Shown: positions 39,869-47,167 of the stretch, one piece after another
Numbering within the stretch: position 1 is the first letter of the stretch
Layout of the letters: each line of letters opens with the position of its first letter
Source: a virus
DNA length: 47,456 nt
Virus record (IMG/VR): IMGVR_UViG_3300039412_000878
Span: 1-47,456 of that record
Strand: one strand, 5' to 3'
Position numbers and translations under genes: made by a program
The notes under the pieces: model-generated
What the model saw: the letters and a program-made list of their open reading frames with translations, nothing else
Databases searched by the model: none
What the model was told of the DNA's origin: nothing

Positions 39869-40492
39869 TTAGTGAATCAATCTGGGCACCTGCGAGGCGT
39901 GGACCTCGGAGGCGATCGTCTTCTGGACCTTTTCGCGGACGGCCTGTAGGATGCGATCGCCGCTGCTTGCCGCCACGGCCGGCACAATCCCCTTCAGGAC
40001 CGCCGGCATGCGGCCCGTGTGATGCACGGGATTGCCCGTCGCCTTGGTATATCTGCGCCCCTGGCGATTGGTGGTCGTTTTCGCGCCCGTGAAGCGGTCC
40101 TGCGTCCCCAGCACGGGCCATTGGATGTCGGCGGCCGAGATGCCCACGCCGCCGGCATGCTTGCCGGCCGCGGCCCGCGCGGCCTGGCGGGCCGCCACCC
40201 GCTCGGCGGCCTTGGCCCGCTTCCGCTTGCCATGCAGGCCCACGCCGAAGCCGGCCTTGGCGGCGATGATCGCCCGGCTCTCGCTTTCCTTCACCAGCCG
40301 CTTGCCGACGGCCTGGCGGGCGGCCGCCTTCAGCTCCGGGCTGGCGGCGCTGGCGTTCACGGCCGTCTTGATCGCGCGGCTGAGCTCCGTCAGACCGGCG
40401 TTCAGCCCGGCCTTGGCCGCCTTCTGGACCGTTTTGTCCTTCAGGCGGTTGATCGTGCGAACCAGTTGATCGAGGCCGCGGAGTGCTTCCAT
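39869..40492 (-). CDS. HK97 gp10-like head-tail / tail completion protein
   Basis: A 207-residue protein. LRGLDQLVRTINRLKDKTVQ start, KAGLNAGLTELSRAIKTAVN and HHTGRMPAVLKGIVPAVAAS match the HK97-gp10 group, which lines the tail completion ring. It is longer than usual because of a basic Ala/Arg stretch (RKRAKAAERVAARQAARAA). It stands between the terminator and tail tube genes. No Shine-Dalgarno site is seen; family B text abuts the start. Confidence 0.8.
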   Translation of the reverse strand: MEALRGLDQLVRTINRLKDKTVQKAAKAGLNAGLTELSRAIKTAVNASAASPELKAAARQAVGKRLVKESESRAIIAAKAGFGVGLHGKRKRAKAAERVAARQAARAAAGKHAGGVGISAADIQWPVLGTQDRFTGAKTTTNRQGRRYTKATGNPVHHTGRMPAVLKGIVPAVAASSGDRILQAVREKVQKTIASEVHASQVPRLIH

Positions 40493-40496
40493 GGGC

Positions 40497-40581
40497 AGGG
40501 ATTGGGGATTGGGGATTGGAAAAAGGGGGCCGGGACCTGGGCGTCAGCCGCTAATCCCTAATCCCTAATCCCCAATCCCTT
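40497..40581. repeat. Family B inverted element
   Basis: GGATTGGGGATTGGGGATTGG units face TAATCCC and CAATCCC units around a GGGCCGGGACCTGGGCGTC loop. It abuts the gp10-like start codon. Confidence 0.88.
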
Positions 40582-40587
40582 TGCTCC

Positions 40588-41001
40588 TCATTCGTTCCAA
40601 AACATCGTGAAGCTCATTACATGGTCGTACCAATGCGCCGTGCTGCCGTCGCCCTTGGGCGGCTCGGCGTGCGTCGTATCGTCCAGCACCGCCTGGAAAT
40701 CGCCGCTATAGCCGGCCAGTCCGGCCCGGACCGCTTGCTGCAAGGCGTCGGAACCGTCGTGGGTGTTGTCGCGGCAGGTAACGGTCACCTCGGCGATGAT
40801 CAGGTCGCCCCGGCCGCTGAGGTCGTTCTGCTCCGCCTCGCGGTCGATGTCCATGATGATGCACGGGTAGGCGTTTTTCCGCTCCCAGCTATTCCAGATC
40901 CGGGCCGTCGTCGGGTCGGGCGCGTGGGCGTCGCTGGCGACGATCGCCGCCACAGCCGGGATCGAGAGCAAGGCGGATTTCAGGGAGATAAAGAGGTTCA
41001 T
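40588..41001 (-). CDS. Tail terminator-like protein (DUF3168 type)
   Basis: A 137-residue protein: SLKSALLSIPAVAAIVASDA start, AYPCIIMDIDREAEQND and HWYDHVMSFTMFWNE end. The pattern, LxxxPxVxxxV followed by a P-x-I/V strand, is that of DUF3168 tail terminators. It is located between the head closure and gp10-like genes. The end has the usual F-x-(M/V)-x-x-E feature. Confidence 0.75.
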   Translation of the reverse strand: MNLFISLKSALLSIPAVAAIVASDAHAPDPTTARIWNSWERKNAYPCIIMDIDREAEQNDLSGRGDLIIAEVTVTCRDNTHDGSDALQQAVRAGLAGYSGDFQAVLDDTTHAEPPKGDGSTAHWYDHVMSFTMFWNE

Positions 41002-41009
41002 GGGGGCGG

Positions 41010-41081
41010 GAATTAGGGATTGGGGATTGGGGATTAGAGGGGGGAATCTCGCCTGCGACTAATCCCTAATCCCTAATCCCG
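41010..41081. repeat. Family B inverted element
   Basis: GGATTGGGGATTGGGGATTAG units face CTAATCCCTAATCCCTAATC around AATCTCGCCTGCGAC. Confidence 0.85.
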
Positions 41082-41088
41082 TTATGTC

Positions 41089-41427
41089 TCACTCCTGCAA
41101 AGGTTCTTTCGCGAGGATCTCCAGCTCCTCGTGCATCTCGTCCAGGTCGCGGACCGATGTGAAGTTGAAGGTCCGACCCTGGTAGGTGGCGTACATCTTC
41201 GGCGTGATGCGCGGCTGGTAGCGCATGTTGATTTGATGGCTGGATAATTCCTGCTGCTCCTGCGATACCCACGATTCGCTCCCCGACAAGGGCAGGATGC
41301 GGGCCCAGGCCATGCACAGGGTCGTGGGATCGCCGGCCGTCTCGCCGCTGTCGCTGGCGGCCTCGTTGGGAAGCAGGATCGCAATCCGCTTGCGCATCTG
41401 GCCGATGGGGGTTCTGTGGCTGGGCAT
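41089..41427 (-). CDS. Head closure protein (HK97 gp7 / SPP1 gp16 type)
   Basis: A 112-residue protein. PIGQMRKRIAILLPNEAASD start, then SHQINMRYQPRITPKMYATY and QGRTFNFTSVRDLDEMHEEL match the head-completion beta barrel, with the typical R-Y-x-P and Y-x-G-R-x-F. It connects the gp6-like adaptor to the tail. The residues before ATG 41427 come from family C text, so the start is chosen there; MRKRIAILL is an alternative. Confidence 0.78.
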   Translation of the reverse strand: MPSHRTPIGQMRKRIAILLPNEAASDSGETAGDPTTLCMAWARILPLSGSESWVSQEQQELSSHQINMRYQPRITPKMYATYQGRTFNFTSVRDLDEMHEELEILAKEPLQE

Positions 41428-41439
41428 GGGTGTTCGTGT

Positions 41440-41504
41440 CGTGGGCCGTGGGGCGTGGGCCGCGGGGCGATCGGTCCACGCCCCACGCCCCACGGTCCAC
41501 GCTC
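41440..41504. repeat. Family C inverted array
   Basis: CGTGGGCCGTGGGGCGTGGG units face CCACGCCCCACGCCCCACGG units. It extends the open frame upstream of the head closure gene and ends at the connector gene's stop. Confidence 0.82.
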
Positions 41505-42138
41505 ATACGAGCAGATTTTGTCTCTGGGCGATGATTGCCTTATCGAGATTCTCTAAATCGGCGGCGGGGATGCCGCCGGGGTTCATATAGGCCAGCAGGC
41601 AATGGTTGAGGACCGCCAGCTTCAGCGGCGTGGGCACGTTGCCCGGGCCGAAGCCGGCGTGGAACTGGATCGTGACCGAGTCGAGCTGGTTCTTGGCCGC
41701 CGGCCAAATCTGCTGCGCCGCCGGGGCGATCCGCGTGCCGGCCAGGTCCACCGTGTAGAGCGACGGGTCGAGCGTGGTGACCTGGCCGCTGTCGGCGTCG
41801 ACGTACTGGATCGAGTCGATCGACGTGACCGGGTAGACCGGCTGGTTGATGGTCTGATTCGGGAGGAAGAAGTTTTGCCCCAGGGTCAGCAGTTGCGGGA
41901 ACGGGGCCATCACCGGGTAATACTGATACCAGTTGACCGCCGGGAAGGCGTCCAAAACGAGCTGGAAGACGGTCTCCGAAAAGACCATGCGGCTGACCTG
42001 CTCGACGTAATCGGCGGCCACCGAGAGCAGGAACTGCACCCGGTCGTCCTCGTCCGGATTGTCGATGCGCAGCCAGCGCTTGACCTGGTCCAGGCTGATC
42101 ACGGCGTCGGGCGATTTACTGACGACGACGAGGGTCAT
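41503..42138 (-). CDS. Head-tail connector (HK97 gp6 type)
   Basis: A 211-residue protein. VISLDQVKRWLRIDNPDEDD (13-32), DYVEQVSRMVFSETVFQLVL and PLKLAVLNHCLLAYMNPGG make the gp6-like adaptor, with the diagnostic L-x-x-x-K-x-x-L-R-I/V-x-x-x-x-E/D-D-x-x. It docks on the portal. The ATG overlaps the previous stop as ATGA. The middle PVYPVTSIDSIQYVDADSGQ is the usual strand region. Confidence 0.85.
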   Translation of the reverse strand: MTLVVVSKSPDAVISLDQVKRWLRIDNPDEDDRVQFLLSVAADYVEQVSRMVFSETVFQLVLDAFPAVNWYQYYPVMAPFPQLLTLGQNFFLPNQTINQPVYPVTSIDSIQYVDADSGQVTTLDPSLYTVDLAGTRIAPAAQQIWPAAKNQLDSVTIQFHAGFGPGNVPTPLKLAVLNHCLLAYMNPGGIPAADLENLDKAIIAQRQNLLV

Positions 42139-42446
42139 TTTTCAATTGCGGCCGCGGCGGCCGCCGGTTTTCGGTTTTCAGTGTTCAGCGGGCGGCCGCG
42201 GAATTCACGCCGGGGACGCGGGGCATTTGGAACACTGCTGGGCAAGCCAGCGGTGGCATTCTCGGCTCTGGACTCTTGACTCTCGTCTCTGGGCTCCGCC
42301 GCTTGCGGCGGGAGGACGTATTCCCATTGCCGGCTGGCGACGAGCAATAGGGCCTGCTCGGGGGAGACGGCCACTTCATGGCCGCGGAACTTGATGCCGT
42401 CGGGACCGGCCAGGCAGGACATGAGCAAACGGACGCGGACGAGCAT
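42135..42446 (-). CDS. Small head-region protein with repeat-built C-terminal half
   Basis: A 103-residue protein. Residues 1-50 (MLVRVRLLMSCLAGPDGIKF, then ALLLVASRQWEYVLPP) look like a real small late protein; GAGGAGCCC precedes the ATG. Residues 51-103 are repeat translations: GACTCTTGACTCTCG text, the ACTGCTGG palindrome (NATAGLPSS, from 42232-42261) and TTTTCAG text. The stop overlaps the connector start. Function is unknown. Confidence 0.5.
   Translation of the reverse strand: MLVRVRLLMSCLAGPDGIKFRGHEVAVSPEQALLLVASRQWEYVLPPQAAEPRDESQESRAENATAGLPSSVPNAPRPRREFRGRPLNTENRKPAAAAAAIEK
42232..42261. repeat. Family G palindrome, diverged copy, in frame
   Basis: ACACTGCTGG and CCAGCGGTGG arms with a GCAAG centre. 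It lies in the C-terminal half of the 42135 gene and encodes ATAGLPSS, as in the portal. Confidence 0.75.
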
Positions 42447-42460
42447 GGGCTCCTCGCGGA

Positions 42461-42549
42461 CAGGGATTAGAGAGTGGGGATTAGGGATTAGGAGAAGGAA
42501 TCGCGGCCGCGCTGCGGCTCTAATCCCTAATCGCTAATCCCTAATCCCT
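42461..42549. repeat. Family B inverted element
   Basis: GGGATTA units face TAATCCC/TAATCGC units around GGAATCGCGGCCGCGCTGC, related to the GGCCGCGC loop at 28863-28942. Confidence 0.87.
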
Positions 42550-42558
42550 TTTTTTTCG

Positions 42559-43938
42559 CTAGCTTCCCGCCGCCCCCGACGCGCCGAGTTGCACGCGGAC
42601 GAAGGCCTCCGACATCACGGGCATGCCGTCGCAGTACTCGCGACCGAGGAAGCCGACTTCGTTGGTGCCGGCGTAGAGCTCGTTGAGGCGCTGCACGCTG
42701 AACGGCTCGACCAGGTCGGCGATGTGGTAGTAGCTGAAGTCGCCGAGGATGCCGGCGTAGGCATTGGCGGCGACGGTCGAGGGCGCCCACACGTCGGTGC
42801 GGACCGGGAAGCCCAGCAGCATGTCCGGCTGCCCGGCCTGGGTGGAGGGCTGCCAGATGAACGTGTTGATCAGCGACTTGATCTGCGCGATCAGGCTGAT
42901 GAACACCGGGTGGAACATCCATTCCGCATTGGCCCAGTAGGGCGGCGGCAGGGTGTACTTGGCGGCGATCAGGCCGTCCATGGTGGGCGCCGTGGCCGCG
43001 TTGTAGGTCTGCACGTCGGAGCTGCTCTTGATGCCCGAGGTCGTGCCCAGGGTGAAGACGCCCAGGGGCTGGCCGTTGCCGGTGCCGACCATGAAAGCCT
43101 TTTCCTCGCTGACGCCGAACTTGTAGCCGAGACGATCGGCGATCAGTTCGCTGACCTGCGGCAGGACCATCAGTTCCTTGATGGAGACCTTGACCAGCTT
43201 GGTCAGCACGTTGGGCTTGAGCTCGCGCTTGCCGGTGGTCATGCCGCCGGCCGCGTTGGCGCCCGTGTTGTCCGGGTTGACGGGCTGGATTTCGGTGGTC
43301 CAGTCGGCGTCGTCCGGGTTGGTCTCGATGGTCGGCTGATAGCCGTCGGTCGATTTCAAGAGCCGGCGGACCGTGGCCTTCTTGCGGATCAGCACCTGGC
43401 GATCGCGGGGTATCAGGATCTGGTCGATGAACTCCACCGGCGGGATCAGGTCCGCGCCGCTGCCGGCCGTGCCGGCCAGCAAATCGCGGTATTCCACCGG
43501 CAGGTGCTCGTGCAGTTGCGCCCGGTAGTGGTCCTCGGTCGCCTTCCGCTTGAGGTAGTTTTCGAAGGCGTGGCGGATGGCCAGGCTCTTGGCGCGCTTC
43601 TCCAGCATGCCGTAGAAGTCGGTCTTGGCGGCCAGCTTGAGGCCGGCCCGCTCGGCCGCGGCGCGCTGCTCGGGCGTCTCGGGGTTGGGGTCGAGGTCGC
43701 GCTTGTCGGCCTGCTTCTCCCAGCCCGCGGCGGCGTCCAACTGCGCCTGCCGGCTGGCGAACTGACTGCGCTGCTCGACCTCGCCGCTGAGGCTGTTCAC
43801 CTCGGCGAAGATGCGGTCGTAGTGCGCCTGGTCGTCGGCGGACAGTTTGCCGCCCTCGCGATTGCGATCGAGAATCTCGCGGGCATTGCTGACCAGTTGC
43901 GCCCGCTTTTCCAGAAGTTCCTTGACTGCGGCTGCCAT
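42559..43938 (-). CDS. Major capsid protein (HK97 fold)
   Basis: A 459-residue protein. Residues 1-120 form a coiled-coil delta domain (LLEKRAQLVSNAREILDRNR; LSGEVEQRSQFASRQAQLDA) to be removed by the protease. The HK97 core follows: LLAGTAGSGADLIPPVEF, DADWTTEIQPVNPDNTG, KLVKVSIKELMVLPQVSELI, AFMVGTGNGQPLGVF and GDFSYYHIADLVEPFSVQRL. The protease gene is not adjacent: five cargo genes lie between them. GGAGCATGAAACG precedes the ATG. Family and role are firm. Confidence 0.95.
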   Translation of the reverse strand: MAAAVKELLEKRAQLVSNAREILDRNREGGKLSADDQAHYDRIFAEVNSLSGEVEQRSQFASRQAQLDAAAGWEKQADKRDLDPNPETPEQRAAAERAGLKLAAKTDFYGMLEKRAKSLAIRHAFENYLKRKATEDHYRAQLHEHLPVEYRDLLAGTAGSGADLIPPVEFIDQILIPRDRQVLIRKKATVRRLLKSTDGYQPTIETNPDDADWTTEIQPVNPDNTGANAAGGMTTGKRELKPNVLTKLVKVSIKELMVLPQVSELIADRLGYKFGVSEEKAFMVGTGNGQPLGVFTLGTTSGIKSSSDVQTYNAATAPTMDGLIAAKYTLPPPYWANAEWMFHPVFISLIAQIKSLINTFIWQPSTQAGQPDMLLGFPVRTDVWAPSTVAANAYAGILGDFSYYHIADLVEPFSVQRLNELYAGTNEVGFLGREYCDGMPVMSEAFVRVQLGASGAAGS

Positions 43939-44318
43939 CGTTTCATGCTCCGTTGCCGCCGGGTTTTGGGCCGCGCAACGGAAGGGCCGCGCACGCACCA
44001 CCCGGCAAAATTCATGGGAAGGATCTTGCCTAATGGGCGCGCCCGGCTTGGCGGACGGCGTTGCCACTGTCACCCGCTCAGGTCGCCGCCACTTGGGGCG
44101 GCTCGGCCGACGCCGGCCTGAGAGGGCCTTTTCGTATCCTTGGCTATCGCAATCATACGGCGCGGTTTCGACGGCTGCGCGCGGCGGGGGGCTGCGTTTT
44201 TGCGCAGGGGGGCCATTGGGGGGCGGGGGAAAACCGTGGGACGTGGGGCGGGAACCGTGGGGCGTGGGGCGGGAACCGTGGGGCGATCGGTCCACGCCGC
44301 ACGCTTCACGCCGCACGA
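43939..44318. other. Spacer upstream of capsid gene, no gene seen
   Basis: These 380 bases contain GC-rich unique sequence to about 44215, then a family C inverted array (44228-44315). A GCGCAAAAACGCAG stem lies near 44193. The region is an open frame on the minus strand, but codon-like structure is absent. It may hold the promoter of the capsid and tail genes; I see no clear consensus. Confidence 0.5.
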
Positions 44319-44402
44319 TTATTTCGCCCGAAATTCCCGGCCGGTCGTCGCCAATTGGCGACGTTTCGAGCGTGGGGCGAGGGGCGTGGGGCGTGGGGCG
44401 AT
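44228..44402. repeat. Family C arrays around the DNA methyltransferase end
   Basis: CGTGGGACGTGGGGCGGGAA units (44228-44285) face CCACGCCGCACGCTTCACGC (44292-44315), with another array at 44370-44402 read as part of the methyltransferase C-terminus (APRPTPLAPR). Confidence 0.8.
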
Positions 44403-45182
44403 GCGCGCAACGGCCCGGCGGATCCGCTTCGCGCCCAGTTCGGCTTCGATCCGCTCCACCGCCGCGGCGAAGTATTTTTTGTCGAGCTCGATGCCGATGA
44501 ACCGCCGCTTTTCGCGGATGCAGGCGATGGCGGTTGAGCCGGAGCCCATGAACGGATCCAGCACTGCCTGACCCGGGCAAGTGTGCAGGCGGATGAAATG
44601 GGAGGCGAGCGAGACCGGCTTCGGTGTAGGATGATCGGCCGCCGAGGGAATGATCTTGCGGATGCCGGATGCCGGGCGGATGATGTTTTCGATCCGCCGC
44701 GTGGTGTCGAACCAGGCGGTCTTTCCCTTGCCCTTCTGCGCGACGAGCACCGTCTCGTAACTACGCCGGTAGTGCCAGCCCATGCCCATCGGTCCCTTGT
44801 CCCAGACCACCATTTGCTTGAAACGCAGGACTTCGTCCATCCACAACGACCAGCGCGCGAATTGCGGATCAGGACCGCCGCCGCAGCAGCAGCAGCAGCA
44901 GCAGCAGCGCAAAAGGCGTGCCCATTCCGGCAAACTCGCGTGGAACAAATCATTCGCCTCGGGGCCGTCGTTCAGGATCGGCCTGGCGGGGTTCTGACAA
45001 TGGTATCGCTTGCCGCCAAGCGCAAGTTCCCGCCTGGCGATCAGATCATCGTCATTGTTCTTGTGCCCATAGGGCGGGTCCGTGAAGATCATGTCCACGC
45101 TGGCAGCCCGCAGCCGCGGTAGAATCTCCAAACAATCGCCCCGGTAGAGCCGGATGCCGCGGTATTGCCAGTCAGCTTTCAT
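44319..45182 (-). CDS. Beta-class DNA methyltransferase (N4-cytosine / N6-adenine)
   Basis: A 287-residue protein. Motif IV is DMIFTDPPYG (residues 30-39) and precedes motif I, VLDPFMGSGSTAIA, and the IGIELDKKYF acidic loop: this order defines the beta class. It should protect phage DNA or methylate a specific site. Residues 93-100 are eight cysteines from a TGC run (44881-44906), then GGGPDPQFARW. I recall similar Cys-rich runs in related phage enzymes, but it may also be a slippage tract. The last residues are family C text. It is in the cargo cassette before the capsid gene. Confidence 0.88.
   Translation of the reverse strand: MKADWQYRGIRLYRGDCLEILPRLRAASVDMIFTDPPYGHKNNDDDLIARRELALGGKRYHCQNPARPILNDGPEANDLFHASLPEWARLLRCCCCCCCCGGGPDPQFARWSLWMDEVLRFKQMVVWDKGPMGMGWHYRRSYETVLVAQKGKGKTAWFDTTRRIENIIRPASGIRKIIPSAADHPTPKPVSLASHFIRLHTCPGQAVLDPFMGSGSTAIACIREKRRFIGIELDKKYFAAAVERIEAELGAKRIRRAVARIAPRPTPLAPRSKRRQLATTGREFRAK
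44881..44906. repeat. GCA microsatellite, poly-Cys tract
   Basis: Eight to nine GCA/TGC units encode eight consecutive cysteines inside the DNA methyltransferase. Unit loss or gain keeps the frame. Confidence 0.85.
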
Positions 45183-45219
45183 TCGTGTTATCCGTGTGAT
45201 TCGTGGTTCCTTGTCGCGC

Positions 45220-45373
45220 CCCTATGGGGCTTGCGCCCACGTCGGGTCACCTTACCCAGGGCGGCGCCCTGGGCTATCGAGTTTTGCCCCTATGGGGCTG
45301 TCGGCTCTGGGCTCTCGTCTCCGGACTGTCGCCCCCGCCCCACGCTCCCCGCTTCACGCTCCCCGCCCCACGA
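45220..45373. repeat. Family H element and family C arm
   Basis: CCCCTATGGGG, CCCAGGGCGGCGCCCTGGG and CTATCGAG as in 2605-2697, followed by CCCCACGCTCCCCG units that end in the winged-helix gene. It fills the 171-base spacer between winged-helix and methyltransferase genes. Confidence 0.75.
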
Positions 45374-45566
45374 TCCTGATCCCTCGCGCCGTGCCCGGGT
45401 CGCGCTGGATGGCCCCGCGGGCCTCCAGGGCGGCCAGGTGCTGCCGCGCCCTGGTGTCGCTCAGCTTCGCCCTGGCGGCGATCTCGCGCGAGGTGGGCGG
45501 ATAGCCCAGGTCGGCGGCCAGGGCCTGCAAACAGTCAAATACGGCGGCTTGGCGGGGCGTCAGCAT
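45354..45566 (-). CDS. Winged-helix DNA-binding protein (LexA N-domain-like)
   Basis: A 70-residue protein: MLTPRQAAVFDCLQALAADL then GYPPTSREIAARAKLSDTRA and RQHLAALEARGAIQRDPGTA. It is the LexA-type winged helix without the peptidase domain. It probably regulates the neighbouring cargo or late genes. The ATG is inside a perfect 12-bp hairpin (45561-45587) that also holds the GGAGG site, and it overlaps the radical SAM stop as ATGCTGA. Translation is thus likely coupled to, and gated by, the upstream gene. Confidence 0.8.
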   Translation of the reverse strand: MLTPRQAAVFDCLQALAADLGYPPTSREIAARAKLSDTRARQHLAALEARGAIQRDPGTARGIRIVGRGA

Positions 45567-46417
45567 GGAGGCAGGGCCTCCATGCTGGAACAGGTGAGCA
45601 AGGGATCAGGTGAGCAGGCGAAGCACGGCTTTGGGGGAAGATCGGCGTTTCTCCTGTTCTCCTGTTCTCCTGTTCTTTTGCTTTCCTGCTCAATTGCCCT
45701 CCTGCTCTCACGCGCCCACGCGGGCGACATGAGCGTGCCGTGGATCCGCTGGCAGGCGGCGCGCTTTTGCGGCGGGATGCCCAGGTGCTGGCCGCAATGG
45801 TCGCACAGCGCCCGGGTCTGCCGCGCGGCGAACTCCGGGTCCCAGAGGTCCGCCAGCCGCCGGGTCCGCACGGAAAGGCCCAGAATGCCGTCGATCGCCC
45901 CGCCCATGCAGCAGACGGTATAGCCGCCCGAGTCCACGCTGATGCCGCAGTCCGGATCGGCGAAGCAGGCATGCGTGCCGCACGGCTCGCGGGTCTCGCC
46001 GAAGTCGGCCGGGGCAATAAAGATGTCCCGGACCGGATGGCTGGCGTTGCCACGCTTGACGGTGCCCCACTGGACGATGGCCAGGCCATGGTCCTGGACC
46101 AGCGCGAGCAGCTCCTTCGCTTGCGCTGAAAAGCCGTTGGACCAGATTTCGACGCGGTCCGAGCCGGCGAAGGCCGAGGCCAGCTTCACGAACTCAAGAA
46201 AGTCCGGGTGCAAGGTGGGCTCGCCGCCGATCAGCATGATGCGGGGGCGGTAGTCGAGGTCCGCCGCCTGCCGGCAGAATTCCCGCCCGTCGTCCACGCT
46301 CATATCCGGCGTTTGCGGCGGCAGGAAGCAGGCGCGATTGCAGTTCGGGCAGGCCAGGTCGCAGCGGTGGGTCAGGTGCCATTCGGCCTTGTCGGATCTT
46401 GGTCGATAGTCGGGCAT
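45560..46417 (-). CDS. Radical SAM / SPASM-like enzyme
   Basis: A 285-residue protein. C19, C23 and C26 (HRCDLACPNCNRACFLPP) hold the SAM [4Fe-4S] cluster; GGEPTLHPDF (64-73) is the SAM-binding strand. C146, C151, C157, C169, C170, C205 and C208 (CDHCGQ) form an auxiliary-cluster domain of the SPASM/twitch type. Such enzymes modify peptides or sugars. From about residue 236 the sequence (QESKRTGEQENRR and on) is translated family D text to the stop, so the core is complete at about 235 residues. It is in the cargo cassette with a methyltransferase and the GH130-like protein; the substrate is unknown. Confidence 0.85.
   Translation of the reverse strand: MPDYRPRSDKAEWHLTHRCDLACPNCNRACFLPPQTPDMSVDDGREFCRQAADLDYRPRIMLIGGEPTLHPDFLEFVKLASAFAGSDRVEIWSNGFSAQAKELLALVQDHGLAIVQWGTVKRGNASHPVRDIFIAPADFGETREPCGTHACFADPDCGISVDSGGYTVCCMGGAIDGILGLSVRTRRLADLWDPEFAARQTRALCDHCGQHLGIPPQKRAACQRIHGTLMSPAWARESRRAIEQESKRTGEQENRRNADLPPKPCFACSPDPLLTCSSMEALPPC
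45561..45587 (-). promoter_or_regulatory. Perfect hairpin over the winged-helix start codon
   Basis: CAGCATGGAGGC pairs perfectly with GCCTCCATGCTG around three bases. On the RNA it sequesters GGAGG and the ATG of the winged-helix gene. Opening by ribosomes finishing the radical SAM gene would couple the two. It is also shaped like a symmetric operator for the protein itself. Confidence 0.75.
45591..45712. repeat. Family D inverted array, in frame at the radical SAM C-terminus
   Basis: AACAGGTGAGCAAGGG and AGGTGAGCAGG arms (left) face CTCCTGTTCTCCTGTTCTCC and CTGCTCTCACGC arms (right). It is read without a stop as the last 45 or so residues of the radical SAM enzyme. Confidence 0.8.
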
Positions 46418-46430
46418 GGAAAAAAGGAAG

Positions 46431-46461
46431 GGATTAGGGATTGGAAATTAGGGATTAGGAG
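46431..46461. repeat. Family B arm that ends the methyltransferase gene
   Basis: GGGATTA-like units. On the minus strand CCTAATCCCTAA ends the methyltransferase as SPNP-stop and lies 30 bases before the radical SAM start. Confidence 0.85.
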
Positions 46462-47101
46462 ACGTCCGCTTTCGCGCCAACATAAAAACGCAATGGCCGC
46501 GGGGCACGCCGGGCGCCAGGCGGTCCATCGCCTGCCGGAGTTCCGTCGGACATGGGAGGTCCTCCCACACGTCCCGGGTTTCGATCCGCTCGACGCCGAA
46601 GCCGGCGCGACGAACGAAATGCAACAGTTCCCAATAGCCGAGTTCGCGGATGTGGCCGTTGCACCAGCGGGGCGAGTCGCCCTTTACCAGACGCCAGGCG
46701 CAGCCGTACTGATTGGCGTTGGGCGTGGTAAGGAAGAGCCATCCGCCCGGCTTCAAAATGCGGTGGCATTCGCTGAGCAGGTTATGGATCCCGGCGTCGT
46801 GGAACATTTCGCCGTCGCAGTCGGCCGGGTCGTCGATGTGCTCGATGGTCTCCATGCAGAAGATGCCGTCGGCAATTTCTGCGGCCAGGGGCAGCGGATA
46901 ACGCAGGTCGCTTTGGCCCGTGCTGCGCAGGTCGATGGGAAAGAGTCGCCGGGCGGCCAGGTCGAAGGGGCAGAAGCCGCGGCCGGTCTGGTAGATTACG
47001 GCCCCGGGCAAAAGCAGCGGCTCGATCCATTCCAGCGATACGGCGTAACGGCGGGCATGTCCGCCGCATTCAGCCGCATCGAACTCTTCAAGGTATTTCA
47101 T
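46448..47101 (-). CDS. Class I SAM-dependent methyltransferase
   Basis: A 217-residue protein. GIFCMETIEHID (79-90) and ECHRILKPGGWLFLTTPN (111-128) are motifs of type-11/UbiE-like methyltransferases. Motif I is abnormal: GAVIYQTGRGF instead of VLDxGxGxG, so SAM binding may be altered. GGAGATCCCT precedes ATG 47101; upstream codons are family C text. Such enzymes in glycan clusters methylate sugars. It stands between the radical SAM and GH130-like genes on the same strand. The stop comes from family B heptads. Confidence 0.75.
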   Translation of the reverse strand: MKYLEEFDAAECGGHARRYAVSLEWIEPLLLPGAVIYQTGRGFCPFDLAARRLFPIDLRSTGQSDLRYPLPLAAEIADGIFCMETIEHIDDPADCDGEMFHDAGIHNLLSECHRILKPGGWLFLTTPNANQYGCAWRLVKGDSPRWCNGHIRELGYWELLHFVRRAGFGVERIETRDVWEDLPCPTELRQAMDRLAPGVPRGHCVFMLARKRTSPNP

Positions 47102-47115
47102 AGGGATCTCCAAAA

Positions 47116-47167
47116 CGTGGGGCGTGGGCCGTGGGGCGTAGGGCGAAAAACGCTCCACGCTTCACGC
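47116..47167. repeat. Family C inverted arms
   Basis: CGTGGGGCGTGGGCCGTGGG units face CTCCACGCTTCACGCATC. The right arm encodes the stop and last residues (KHDA) of the GH130-like gene. Confidence 0.8.
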
